A stretch of 64,000 nucleotides of DNA, taken from contig NZ_JAHLQK010000005.1 of the NCBI RefSeq assembly GCF_018919215.1, forward strand, positions 1 to 64,000. The letters are read 5' to 3'. Below are positions 18,632-27,328 of the stretch, one piece after another (position 1 is the first letter of the stretch; the number at the start of each line of letters is the position of its first letter). The translations under genes were made by a program, and so were the position numbers. The notes beneath the pieces are model-generated. The model was not told where the DNA came from. It did not search any database and saw only the letters and a list, made by a program, of their open reading frames with translations. This stretch comes from Alkaliphilus flagellatus. GTDB taxonomy: Bacteria; Bacillota; Clostridia; Peptostreptococcales; Natronincolaceae.

Positions 18632-18644
18632 GGAGGTATACTTT

Positions 18645-19937
18645 ATGGAAATTATTGAACATAGAGGAAATTTAATTAAAGAGATAGTTTATGAAAAGAA
18701 ATTAAATAATGGACTTAAAATATTTTATATGCCTAAAAAGGGATATACGAAACAATATGCTATGTTTGCTACTAACTTTGGATCTAATGAGTTAAAGTTT
18801 AAAACAAACAAAGAAGATAATGTCTATGAGGTTCCTGAAGGTATTGCACATTTTTTAGAGCATAAGATGTTTGAAGAGCCTGAAGGTAATGTTTTTGATA
18901 AATTTGCCGCTAGGGGAGCTAATGTAAATGCATATACCAATTTTAATATTACTGCATATTACTTTACTTCAACTGATCATTTTTATGAAAACTTAAAGGA
19001 CTTAATTTCTTTTGTTCAGTCTCCATATTTTACTAAGGAAAATGTAGAAAAAGAAAAGGGTATTATTGCGCAAGAAATTAAAATGTATGATGATAATCCA
19101 GAATGGAAAGTATATTTCAATTTACTTAAAGCTATGTATAGGGAACATACAGTAAAAAATGAGATTGCAGGAACTGTAGAAAGTGTGAATAAAATTACAA
19201 AAGAAGATTTATACAATTGCTATAATACATTTTACCATCCTAGCAACATGGCTGTATTTATAGTTGGAGATTTAGATAAAGATAAAGTGTTTAAAACTAT
19301 AGAAAAATATTTTAAAGATAGTTCTAAAAATAAAGAGCCAATTGATATAGACCGGTATTATCCAGCGGAAAGTAGATCAATAGGCCAAGTACTAATAGAA
19401 GAGGAGATGTCTGTATCTACACCTTTATTTTATATTGGATATAAGGATATTGATTTAGATTTAAAGGGACGGAAACTTTTAGAGAAGGAGGTAGAATTAA
19501 GACTTTTATTAGATATTCTATTTGGAAAGAGCTCAGAACTATTTGAAAGTTTATACGATAAAGGGCTAATTGATGATTCTTTTGGAGGAGAGTATTCAGG
19601 TGATTTAAATTATGGACATACTATTATTGGTGGAGAGTCAAAGGATCCTAAGGAAGTATTAAAGATTACTAATAATTATATAGAGAAAAAAATAAAGGAA
19701 GGACTTAATAAGGAGGACTTTCAGCGCATAAAGAAAAAGCAAATTGGAGAAAATCTTAGTTATTTTAACTCTATAGAATTCATTGGAAGCTCCTTTATAT
19801 CATATTTTTTTAAGGATATAAATTTTATTGAATACATAGATGTTTTAAAAGAAACTTCTTTTGAAAAAGTTGAAGAAAGATTAAAAAATCACTTCTTAAA
19901 AGAAAGACAAGTTCTGTCAATAATAAAGGGATCTTAA
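18645..19937 (+). CDS. ymfH: M16-family zinc peptidase, catalytic partner
   Basis: The product is 430 residues from ATG 18645, chosen because GGGAGG sits 8-10 bases upstream; the in-frame ATG at 18621 overlaps ymfF. The zinc motif HFLEH is at residues 69-73 (EGIAHFLEHKMFEEPEGNVF), with the further Glu in the KEKGIIAQEIKMY helix. The RxxY-like C-terminal half contains GESKDPKEVLKITNNYIEKK. Together with the preceding inactive paralogue it forms a likely processing or oligopeptide-degrading heterodimer. Confidence 0.93.
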   Translation: MEIIEHRGNLIKEIVYEKKLNNGLKIFYMPKKGYTKQYAMFATNFGSNELKFKTNKEDNVYEVPEGIAHFLEHKMFEEPEGNVFDKFAARGANVNAYTNFNITAYYFTSTDHFYENLKDLISFVQSPYFTKENVEKEKGIIAQEIKMYDDNPEWKVYFNLLKAMYREHTVKNEIAGTVESVNKITKEDLYNCYNTFYHPSNMAVFIVGDLDKDKVFKTIEKYFKDSSKNKEPIDIDRYYPAESRSIGQVLIEEEMSVSTPLFYIGYKDIDLDLKGRKLLEKEVELRLLLDILFGKSSELFESLYDKGLIDDSFGGEYSGDLNYGHTIIGGESKDPKEVLKITNNYIEKKIKEGLNKEDFQRIKKKQIGENLSYFNSIEFIGSSFISYFFKDINFIEYIDVLKETSFEKVEERLKNHFLKERQVLSIIKGS

Positions 19938-20073
19938 TTTTATGAGTTATATATGACATTCTTTCAATTTTAAAATATTATCGATTGCCTTTTCAATATT
20001 GGTCAAATGTAATATAATCTACTATATCGATTTTAAAATATGTTTATAGTAAATTATAGGAGAGGTGTTAAAA

Positions 20074-20808
20074 ATGGATCCGATAGCTTTTAGAATTTTC
20101 GGAGTAGATGTTGCCTGGTACGGGATTTTAATTTCTCTAGGTATATTGTTTGGAATTGCAGTAGCTACTTATCGTGCTAAAAAAGAGGGTTTATATAATG
20201 ATGTCATAATGGATTTAGCACTTATAGCTGTACCGGTAGCAATTGTTGGAGCGAGGGCATATTATGTTATTTTCAGCTGGGATTATTATAGTAAAAATCC
20301 AAAAGAGATTATAAATATAAGACAAGGAGGCTTAGCTATACATGGTGCTATTATTGCGGGTGTATTAGTCGGGTATTTATTTTGTCGGTATAAAAAAATT
20401 GGGTTTTGGACTTTAGCTGATATATGCGCTCCAAGTATTATATTAGGGCAGGCAATTGGAAGATGGGGTAATTTTGTTAATCAGGAAGCTCATGGAGGAC
20501 CTACAAACTTACCTTGGGGTATTGAAATCAATGGAGTTAAAGTGCATCCAACTTTTTTGTATGAATCATTATGGAATTTTGGAGTCTTTATATTTTTATT
20601 GTATTATTCTAAAAAGAAAAAGTATGATGGGCACATATTTATCCTGTATCTAATTTTATATTCTATTGCGAGATATTTCATAGAAGGTTTAAGGACTGAT
20701 AGTTTAATGTTTGGACCCTTTAGAGTTGCCCAATTGATAAGTATAGTAAGCATTATAGGTGCCATTTTTATGGGTCAAATTTTAAGAAAACGAAGAATAA
20801 GAGAATAG
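20074..20808 (+). CDS. lgt: Prolipoprotein diacylglyceryl transferase
   Basis: The 244-residue integral membrane enzyme transfers diacylglycerol from phosphatidylglycerol to the lipobox Cys of prolipoproteins. Seven-helix topology is suggested, and the Lgt signature GRWGNFVNQEAHGG is intact, as is GARAYYVIFSW, IRQGGLAIHGAIIAG and the C-terminal RYFIEGLRTDSL. ATG 20074 is preferred over GTG 20065, because AGGAGAGG (20058-20065) fits the later start. It would process the lipoproteins encoded in this window. It is monocistronic. Confidence 0.95.
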   Translation: MDPIAFRIFGVDVAWYGILISLGILFGIAVATYRAKKEGLYNDVIMDLALIAVPVAIVGARAYYVIFSWDYYSKNPKEIINIRQGGLAIHGAIIAGVLVGYLFCRYKKIGFWTLADICAPSIILGQAIGRWGNFVNQEAHGGPTNLPWGIEINGVKVHPTFLYESLWNFGVFIFLLYYSKKKKYDGHIFILYLILYSIARYFIEGLRTDSLMFGPFRVAQLISIVSIIGAIFMGQILRKRRIRE

Positions 20809-20968
20809 ATTTATAAACAATAATTATTTGATATTTATATAAAATACAAAAAAACTCTATAATAATACAAAGTTATCCATAAAGAAAGATTTAGATTATT
20901 AAATCGAGAAATTAAGAGAAAAAAACAGAAAATATCAATAATATTAATATAAATCACCCTAACTTTAT

Positions 20969-20997
20969 TTGACAAACTTTGATTATTTAACTAATAT
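20969..20997 (+). promoter_or_regulatory. Promoter before the Spo0E-like gene, overlapping a 0A-box-like site
   Basis: A perfect TTGACA (20969-20974), 17 bases and TAATAT (20992-20997) lie 65 bases before the ATG. TGACAAA overlapping the -35 matches the Spo0A box TGNCGAA at 6 of 7 positions. A second, isolated TATAAT is at 21015-21020. Confidence 0.5.
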
Positions 20998-21061
20998 TTA
21001 ATCATGACTAATCGTATAATGACATTGTTAAACATGAGAAAAGGAAAATTGGGGTGAAAAC

Positions 21062-21211
21062 ATGTTGAAAAATGAAATCGAGAGACTACAGGGGATGTTA
21101 AATGAAATGATTTTAAATAAGGTAGACAATAGCTTAATATATGATTTGAGTACTCAACTAGATGAATTGATAGTGAGTTACTATAGACAGATAAAGTTAA
21201 CTTCTAACTAA
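21062..21211 (+). CDS. Spo0E-like aspartyl phosphate phosphatase
   Basis: This 49-residue protein begins MLKNEIERLQGMLNEMI and contains STQLDELIVSYYRQ, the (S)xxLDxLI signature of the Spo0E family. Family members are two-helix proteins that dephosphorylate Spo0A~P and so delay sporulation. GGGGTGA precedes ATG 21062 and a good promoter lies upstream. Helix 1 spans about 2-18 and helix 2 about 25-42. Length and motif are as usual for the family. It is monocistronic, with a strong terminator about 130 bases downstream. Confidence 0.88.
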   Translation: MLKNEIERLQGMLNEMILNKVDNSLIYDLSTQLDELIVSYYRQIKLTSN

Positions 21212-21339
21212 GTTATCTTAATAACCAGTTAAAGATAATAACATGTCTTAAATATATAGAATTAACTATACTAAAAATCTAGATAGTTAATTACAAAATT
21301 TTAATAATAGTTATACTAATATATTAGATAGCTAATCAT

Positions 21340-21366
21340 AGCTGCCGTGGGAAACGGCAGCTTTTT
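21340..21366 (+). terminator. Strong GC-rich intrinsic terminator
   Basis: AGCTGCCGT pairs perfectly with ACGGCAGCT around a 5-base loop (GGGAA), followed by TTTTT. This is a textbook terminator for the Spo0E-like transcript. Confidence 0.9.
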
Positions 21367-21478
21367 ATTTTTTTGAAAAACTAAATATCTTTTTATTAGG
21401 TTAATATATTAAAAAAACTAGAGATTAATAATATTTTGAGCAATTAAAAATTTAAACTGAATTTTCAATTGTGACAGG

Positions 21479-21509
21479 AGTCGGTGTGATAAAACATACG
21501 ACTTTTTTA
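21479..21509 (+). terminator. T-tailed hairpin upstream of mraZ
   Basis: AGTCG pairs with CGACT, and TGTG with CATA allowing one G-U and one bulge, followed by TTTTTT. It lies about 115 bases before mraZ. Confidence 0.55.
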
Positions 21510-21571
21510 TTTTTTGCAATTTAATTTAATATATAGAAGGATTTTAGGAAAAATGATAGAATTAGTATGTA

Positions 21572-21619
21572 AAAGTGGTGCAAAGTGGCATGTAGTGGGT
21601 TAAAAGCCCATAAAGGTGG
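21572..21619 (+). promoter_or_regulatory. Array of five 10-bp-phased MraZ-type boxes
   Basis: AAAGTGG at 21572 and 21582, GTAGTGG at 21592, a degenerate AAAAGCC at 21602 and AAAGGTGG at 21612 are spaced exactly 10 bases apart. MraZ is known to bind short GTGG- or TGGG-containing direct repeats at 10-bp spacing ahead of its own operon. The last box doubles as the mraZ ribosome binding site, so bound MraZ would be expected to block expression of the division operon. The match to the known pattern is by eye. Confidence 0.75.
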
Positions 21620-21626
21620 GATGAAA

Positions 21627-22058
21627 ATGTTTATTGGGGAATATGGACATTCGGTAGATACTAAGGGAAGAGTGAGTATTCCAGCAAAATTTAGAGAAGA
21701 ACTTGGTGAGCGTTTCATCCTTACAAAGGGATTGGATAATTGCTTATTTATTTATTCTATGGATGAGTGGAGTATATTAGAAAATAAACTAAAGCAATTA
21801 CCATTAACAAATAGGGATGCAAGAGCATTTGTGAGATTCTTTTTTTCTGGAGCAACTGAATGTGAATTAGATAGTCAGGGAAGAATAAGAATCCCTACCA
21901 ATTTAAGAGAACATGCTATTTTAGAAAAAGATGCAGTAATTATAGGAGTAGGTACAAGAATAGAAATTTGGAGCAATGTAGAATGGCAAGAATACAATAG
22001 TGATGAAAATTTAAGCTATGATGAAATAGCAAGTAAAATGGCAGAACTAGGTATTTAA
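21627..22058 (+). CDS. mraZ: Division/cell wall cluster transcriptional repressor MraZ
   Basis: The product is 143 residues, the standard length. [26 protein letters not shown] and the second AbrB-like half [23 protein letters not shown] show the duplicated swapped-hairpin DNA-binding fold. ATG 21627 is chosen because AAAGGTGG lies 7 bases upstream, and family members begin at this MF; earlier in-frame starts run back through the box array. It heads the dcw cluster. Confidence 0.95.
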   Translation: MFIGEYGHSVDTKGRVSIPAKFREELGERFILTKGLDNCLFIYSMDEWSILENKLKQLPLTNRDARAFVRFFFSGATECELDSQGRIRIPTNLREHAILEKDAVIIGVGTRIEIWSNVEWQEYNSDENLSYDEIASKMAELGI

Positions 22059-22080
22059 TATATATGATGAAGGTGATTAA

Positions 22081-23016
22081 ATGGAATTTAAACATATATC
22101 AGTATTATTAGAAGAGTGCATAGAAAACTTAAATATAAAAGAAAATGGTATTTATGTAGATGGTACTCTGGGAGGTGCGGGTCATTCTAAGGAAATTGCA
22201 AAGCGTTTAGGACAAAATGGATTATTAATTGGAATTGACCAGGATGAAAATGCGATTAAAGCAGCTTCTGAAAAACTGTCGAATATGATGGATAGAGTTA
22301 AATTAGTTAGAGATAATTTTAGTAATTTAAGTTATGTACTAGAAAGCCTTGGAATATTGGGATTCGATGGGCTCCTTCTTGATTTAGGCGTATCTTCCCA
22401 TCAGCTAGACGAGGCTGAAAGAGGATTTTCTTATATGAATGATGCACCATTAGATATGCGAATGGACAACCGTAACATTTTAACAGCTAAAGACATTGTA
22501 AATAACTATTCTGAACAAGATCTTGAAGATATAATCAAAAGCTATGGGGAAGAAAAATGGGCAAAGCGTATAGCACAGTTTATTGTAAAGTTTAGAAATG
22601 ATGAAGAGATAGTTACTACTCACCAACTAGTAGATATTATTAAACGAGCAATTCCTAAGGGAGCACGTATTGATGGACCTCATCCAGCCAAGAGGACATT
22701 TCAGGCTATACGAATAGAAGTAAATGGTGAACTAGATATTATTAAAAATACTATAGAAGCAGCAGTTGAAAAACTGAATAAAGGTGGAAGGATCTGTATT
22801 ATTACATTTCATTCTCTAGAAGATAGAATTGTAAAAAATGCTTTTAGGGCTCTTAGTAATCCTTGCACTTGTCCAACAGAGTTTCCTATTTGTCAATGTA
22901 ATAAAAAACCTACGGTTAAAATAATTACACGTAAGCCAATATTACCTACAGATGAAGAACTAGAAGTAAATCCAAGATCGAGAAGTGCTAAGTTACGTGT
23001 AATTGAAAAAATATAG
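22081..23016 (+). CDS. rsmH: 16S rRNA (cytosine(1402)-N(4))-methyltransferase
   Basis: The 311-residue SAM-dependent enzyme methylates C1402 in the ribosomal decoding centre. Motif I is [19 protein letters not shown] (about 28-46); [20 protein letters not shown] and [18 protein letters not shown] are diagnostic. A Cys-rich stretch ([14 protein letters not shown]) sits near 260. It begins 22 bases after mraZ, the standard dcw order. Confidence 0.96.
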   Translation: MEFKHISVLLEECIENLNIKENGIYVDGTLGGAGHSKEIAKRLGQNGLLIGIDQDENAIKAASEKLSNMMDRVKLVRDNFSNLSYVLESLGILGFDGLLLDLGVSSHQLDEAERGFSYMNDAPLDMRMDNRNILTAKDIVNNYSEQDLEDIIKSYGEEKWAKRIAQFIVKFRNDEEIVTTHQLVDIIKRAIPKGARIDGPHPAKRTFQAIRIEVNGELDIIKNTIEAAVEKLNKGGRICIITFHSLEDRIVKNAFRALSNPCTCPTEFPICQCNKKPTVKIITRKPILPTDEELEVNPRSRSAKLRVIEKI

Positions 23017-23049
23017 TCCAGTTCTAAATTGGAGAGAGGATGAATAAAA

Positions 23050-23541
23050 TTGGTATTAGCTCGAAAAGAATCTGCTTATATACATGAACAAGTAGAAGAA
23101 AAGCAACAGTCTAAAACTCGTAAAAGCAAGAAGCTAAAGAAAAACTATAAATTCGAAAAATTTGTTATAGCTATTGCTCTTGCTACTGTATTTGCCTTTA
23201 GCATATTATTATTAACAAGATTCATGGCTATTACCGAAGTAAAACATAGAGTTAATAGCTTGCAAAATCAGATAGAGAAATTAGAGATTGAAAAGGAAAA
23301 GTTGAGAGTGGAAGTTGAAAAGGTTTCAAAATCAGGATGGATTGAAAGTGAAGCAAAAACCAGATTAGGAATGGATTATCCATCTTCAGACCAAATGATA
23401 TATATTAATATTAATCCTACAAAGGTTACAATGCTTACTAGCGAGATTAATAAAGCAAAGGATGGTAATTTTGATCAACAAGAGGAAAATAAAAATTTGA
23501 GTAGTTTTTTTTCAAGACTAGTTAGCTATATAAGGATTTAA
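23050..23541 (+). CDS. ftsL: FtsL-like septum formation initiator
   Basis: The product has 163 residues from TTG 23050 with GGAGAGAGGA upstream. A Lys-rich cytoplasmic N-terminus (to about 36) leads to one membrane helix (FVIAIALATVFAFSILLL, about 37-60) and an extracytoplasmic coiled coil rich in Leu, Glu and Lys (VNSLQNQIEKLEIEKEKLRV). The conserved ESEAKTRLGMDYP follows. Position between rsmH and the PBP gene supports FtsL, which links FtsQ/DivIB and DivIC in the divisome. Sequence conservation is weak, as usual. Confidence 0.85.
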   Translation: MVLARKESAYIHEQVEEKQQSKTRKSKKLKKNYKFEKFVIAIALATVFAFSILLLTRFMAITEVKHRVNSLQNQIEKLEIEKEKLRVEVEKVSKSGWIESEAKTRLGMDYPSSDQMIYININPTKVTMLTSEINKAKDGNFDQQEENKNLSSFFSRLVSYIRI

Positions 23542-23555
23542 AGGGGGAAATTTAT

Positions 23556-25724
23556 GTGTCACAACCTAGTATTTCTAGCAAAAGAAGACTTTTATTTATT
23601 TTTACAGCCGTATCTTTAGTTTTATTTGGACTTATAATACGACTAGGATGGATACAGATAGTAAGAGGAGAAAAGTATAAGGAACTAGCCAATAGATATC
23701 AAACCAGGGATATTCCTATACCTGCAAAACGTGGAGTAATTTACGATAGAAATGGAAAAGAACTAGCAATAAGTGCCAGTACAAATACAGTATGGGTACA
23801 TCCTAACGAAGTAGATGAACCTGAAAAAACAGCAGCAGTTTTATCGAGTATTTTAGAATTAGATGAAGAAACAGTGTTGAAAAAAATAAAAACTAGCCAG
23901 TATATAGTAAAGATTGCTCCATATATCGATGATGAACGTGCAAAAGCGATTAGAGCAGAAAGACTAAAGGGTATTTCTGTTTCTGAAGATAATAAAAGGT
24001 TTTATCCTTATGGAAACTTTGCTGCATACATTCTTGGTCATACAACTGATGATAATAAGGGTATGGCTGGTATTGAGTTAGAGTATGAAAAGTATTTGAG
24101 TGGTATACCAGGTAGATGGATTAAAAATACAGATGGAGCTGGTAGACAACTTTCTTTTAGTACAGAAAAGTATCACCAAGCAGAGAATGGTCTCAATGTG
24201 GTGTTGACAATAGATGAGGTTATACAGCACTTTGCAGAAAAGGCAGTTCAAAATGCATTAGAAGTTAATAAGGCAAAACGTGTGTCTGTAATTGTAACTG
24301 ATGTTAAGACTGGTGAAGTGTTGGCGATGGCTGTTAAACCAGACTATGATCCTAACTCTCCAAGGACTCCAATAGATGAAGAATTAAAAAAACAAATCGA
24401 GACAATGGATCAAGAGAAGCAATTAGAAGCATGGTATGCTATGTGGAGGAATCCAGTAATAAATGATACCTATGAACCAGGATCTACGTTCAAGCTGTTA
24501 ACTACAGCTGCAGCTCTAGAAGAGGGAGTTGTCACACCGCAGAGTACATTTGTTGATAATGGATATATAATGGTGGCAGGACAGAGGATTAGATGTTGGA
24601 GATGGTATAATCCTCACGGGCATCAAACTTTAGTAGAGGCAGTACAAAACTCATGTAATCCGGTATTTGTTGAGCTAGGACAGAAAATGGGAGTAGAAAC
24701 ATTCTATAATTATCTAGATGGATTTGGTGTATCAGATATTACAGGAATAGATTTACCAGGAGAGAGAAAGTCTCTTATGTATTCTATAAATAATGTAGGA
24801 CCAGTAGAACTTGCAACAATTTCATTTGGTCAAAGTATTTCTGTAACACCAATACAGCTAGTTAATGCAGTAGCTGCCATTGCAAATGATGGAAAGTTAA
24901 TGAAGCCTAGAATAGTCAAGGAGTTAACTGACGATGATGGAAATGTAGTTCATCGCTTTGAAGAAACAATGATTAGACAGGTTATTTCGGAAAAAACTTC
25001 TAAGACAATGAGAGAGATGATGGAAGCGGTTGTTGCTGACGGTTCTGGGAGTCATGCCTATATTCCAGGATATAGGGTAGGAGGCAAAACTGGTACGGCA
25101 CAAAAAGTTGTTGGAAAAGGTTACGCTCAAGGATTATATGTATCTTCATTTGTTGGAATAGCGCCAGCTGATGATCCTAAGTTAGCTATATTAGCAATAG
25201 TTGACGAACCACAAGGCTTTAGTACTTATGGAAGTACAACGGCAGCTCCAATAGTTAAGGAAGTATTGGAAGAGACACTTAGGTATTTAGATATTAAGCC
25301 GAAATATACGGATAAAGAGGAAGAGGAGTTTGGTAGAGCAAAAGTAACAATACCTGAGGTTAGAAATATTACTGTTAAAGAAGCATCTAAAATATTAATT
25401 GACAATAATCTTCAATTTAATACTGAACCAGAATATTATGCAGATGAAAATGCTATCGTTGTTGATATGTTCCCAAAACCAGGGGCCAATGTACCAGAAA
25501 AATCTATTATTTTGCTTTATACTAAACCAAATGAAAATATTCCTTCCACTGTGGAAGTTCCAGATTTAAAGGGTAAGACCATAAAGGAAGTTAATATAAT
25601 TTTAAATAATTTGGGTTTAAAACTAAAAATAAGTGGAAGTGGCTTAGCATCTAGTCAATATCCTGAAGTAGGTACAACGGTTGAAACAGGTACAATAATA
25701 AGTGTTGAATTCAAGCCCGAATAA
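23556..25724 (+). CDS. spoVD: Class B penicillin-binding protein with two PASTA domains (FtsI/SpoVD type)
   Basis: The 722-residue transpeptidase starts at GTG 23556 behind AAGGGGG; the ATG two bases earlier is out of frame. One N-terminal membrane anchor (about 11-30), a dimerisation domain with RGVIYDRNGKELA, a transpeptidase domain with S310-T-F-K313, SCN and K511-T-G-T, and two C-terminal PASTA domains (about 590-650 and 660-722). It cross-links septal peptidoglycan. No second PBP gene is present here, so it may serve vegetative division, the spore cortex, or both; the symbol is uncertain between ftsI/pbpB and spoVD. Confidence 0.85.
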   Translation: MSQPSISSKRRLLFIFTAVSLVLFGLIIRLGWIQIVRGEKYKELANRYQTRDIPIPAKRGVIYDRNGKELAISASTNTVWVHPNEVDEPEKTAAVLSSILELDEETVLKKIKTSQYIVKIAPYIDDERAKAIRAERLKGISVSEDNKRFYPYGNFAAYILGHTTDDNKGMAGIELEYEKYLSGIPGRWIKNTDGAGRQLSFSTEKYHQAENGLNVVLTIDEVIQHFAEKAVQNALEVNKAKRVSVIVTDVKTGEVLAMAVKPDYDPNSPRTPIDEELKKQIETMDQEKQLEAWYAMWRNPVINDTYEPGSTFKLLTTAAALEEGVVTPQSTFVDNGYIMVAGQRIRCWRWYNPHGHQTLVEAVQNSCNPVFVELGQKMGVETFYNYLDGFGVSDITGIDLPGERKSLMYSINNVGPVELATISFGQSISVTPIQLVNAVAAIANDGKLMKPRIVKELTDDDGNVVHRFEETMIRQVISEKTSKTMREMMEAVVADGSGSHAYIPGYRVGGKTGTAQKVVGKGYAQGLYVSSFVGIAPADDPKLAILAIVDEPQGFSTYGSTTAAPIVKEVLEETLRYLDIKPKYTDKEEEEFGRAKVTIPEVRNITVKEASKILIDNNLQFNTEPEYYADENAIVVDMFPKPGANVPEKSIILLYTKPNENIPSTVEVPDLKGKTIKEVNIILNNLGLKLKISGSGLASSQYPEVGTTVETGTIISVEFKPE

Positions 25725-25766
25725 GATCGATAACGGTGTATATGACATAATAATATTTTTAAAGTG

Positions 25767-25813
25767 GGCAACTAAAAATTAAAGAATTATACTTTAATTT
25801 TTAGTTGCCTTTT
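25767..25813 (+). terminator. Terminator inside the dcw cluster, before murE
   Basis: An 18-bp perfect stem (25767-25784 with 25792-25809) with a 7-base loop is followed by TTTT. It splits the cluster into a mraZ-rsmH-ftsL-PBP unit and a murE-led unit. Confidence 0.85.
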
Positions 25814-25864
25814 AAAAAGCAACATAACAGTTAATAATACCTAATAGTACTTGGAGGTGTCCAG

Positions 25865-27328
25865 ATGCTCTTAAAAGAATTATTAAACAATATTGAAGTT
25901 ATTAAAGTTAAAGGAAACATTGACATAGAGATTAATGATGTTCATTTTGATTCACGATTAATAAAAAAAGATAATTTATTTATATGTATAGATGGTTTTA
26001 AAACTACTGGACATTTATATGTAAGAGATGCAATTAATAGAGGTGCTACAGCGATTGTTACAGAAAAGGAAATTGAAACAGATGATGTAACTGTTATTCA
26101 AGTTGAAAATGCGAGAAAAGTAATGGCATTAATTGCAAACCGTTTTTACGAGGAACCTACAAAACAATTACCAGTAATAGGTATTACAGGCACAAATGGA
26201 AAAACTTCAATTACATATATGGTTAAAAGTATTTTGGAGTTTCATGGCAAAAATGTTGGTCTAATTGGCACTATATCAAATTGGATTGGAGATATAGAAA
26301 GGGAGGCTGTTCGAACTACACCAGAAGCCTTGGACTTGCAGAAAATATTTGCTGAAATGCTAAAAGAAGAAATAGATACATGTATAATGGAAGTTTCTTC
26401 CCATGCTTTAGAGTTAGGAAGAGTAGAAGGATGTACGTATATTATAGGTGTATTCACTAATTTAACTCCCGATCACTTAGACTTTCATAGTAATATGGAT
26501 AATTATAGAAATGCAAAGAAAAAGTTGTTTTATAAGACAACATTATGTAATATTATTAATGTTGATGATTTTCATGGAAAGATAATAGCAGATGAAATAA
26601 AAAAACTTAGAGTACCTCTACTAACCTTTGGTATTAAAGAAAAGGCTAATATTTATGCTACTAATATAAATGTAGATATTAAGGGCGTACATTTTGACAT
26701 ACATATGCCAGTTGGGACAAGATCTATTTATGTTAAAATACCTGGTATATTTACTGTTTATAATATAATGCCAGCAATTGTAATCTGTTACATTCTTGGA
26801 TTAAGCTTAGACGAAATATGTGTTGGTCTAAATGGCATGAAGGGTATACCAGGACGATTTGAAATAATTGAAGAAATAAAGGATTTTGCAGTGATTGTAG
26901 ATTATGCCCATACTCCAGACGCTCTTGAAAATATACTTCAATCTGCCAAGGAATTTGCTAAAAATCACATAATTACAGTATTTGGATGTGGTGGAGATAG
27001 GGATACAACTAAAAGATCTGTAATGGGTGAAATATCTGGTAGACTTAGCGACTATAGCGTTATTACATCTGATAATCCAAGAACTGAAGATCCCTTAAAA
27101 ATAATAGAAATGATTGAATCAGGAATAAAAAAAGTAACAGATAAATATAAGGTTGTAGAGGATAGAAAATCTGCAATAGAATATGCCATGAAAATTGCAA
27201 AAAATAACGATATAATTATTATTGCAGGTAAGGGTCACGAAGTAACGCAAACTATAGGTAAAGATGTGCTACCTTTCGATGATCGTAAGGTAGCGATAGA
27301 AATAGCTAGGAAGGAAGGACTAATATGA
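25865..27328 (+). CDS. murE: UDP-MurNAc-L-Ala-D-Glu:meso-diaminopimelate ligase
   Basis: The 487-residue Mur ligase adds the third stem-peptide residue. The ATP loop GITGTNGKTSITYM lies near 108. The substrate motif DNPR (403-406, SDNPRTEDP) is that of meso-DAP enzymes rather than lysine enzymes, so the peptidoglycan is probably A1-gamma type. VDYAHTPDALENIL and GKGHEVTQTIG are also typical. GGAGGTG precedes ATG. It overlaps murF by four bases (ATGA). Confidence 0.96.
   Translation: MLLKELLNNIEVIKVKGNIDIEINDVHFDSRLIKKDNLFICIDGFKTTGHLYVRDAINRGATAIVTEKEIETDDVTVIQVENARKVMALIANRFYEEPTKQLPVIGITGTNGKTSITYMVKSILEFHGKNVGLIGTISNWIGDIEREAVRTTPEALDLQKIFAEMLKEEIDTCIMEVSSHALELGRVEGCTYIIGVFTNLTPDHLDFHSNMDNYRNAKKKLFYKTTLCNIINVDDFHGKIIADEIKKLRVPLLTFGIKEKANIYATNINVDIKGVHFDIHMPVGTRSIYVKIPGIFTVYNIMPAIVICYILGLSLDEICVGLNGMKGIPGRFEIIEEIKDFAVIVDYAHTPDALENILQSAKEFAKNHIITVFGCGGDRDTTKRSVMGEISGRLSDYSVITSDNPRTEDPLKIIEMIESGIKKVTDKYKVVEDRKSAIEYAMKIAKNNDIIIIAGKGHEVTQTIGKDVLPFDDRKVAIEIARKEGLI

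Larger units (their letters stand above)
21212..21571. other. Intergenic region between the Spo0E-like gene and mraZ
   Basis: No gene is supported. Several A/T-rich inverted repeats (for example ATTAACTAT with ATAGTTAAT around 21262-21291) precede two T-tailed hairpins, at 21340 and 21479. The second could be an attenuator for mraZ rather than a terminator of the Spo0E-like gene, since the first already serves that role. Confidence 0.5.
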
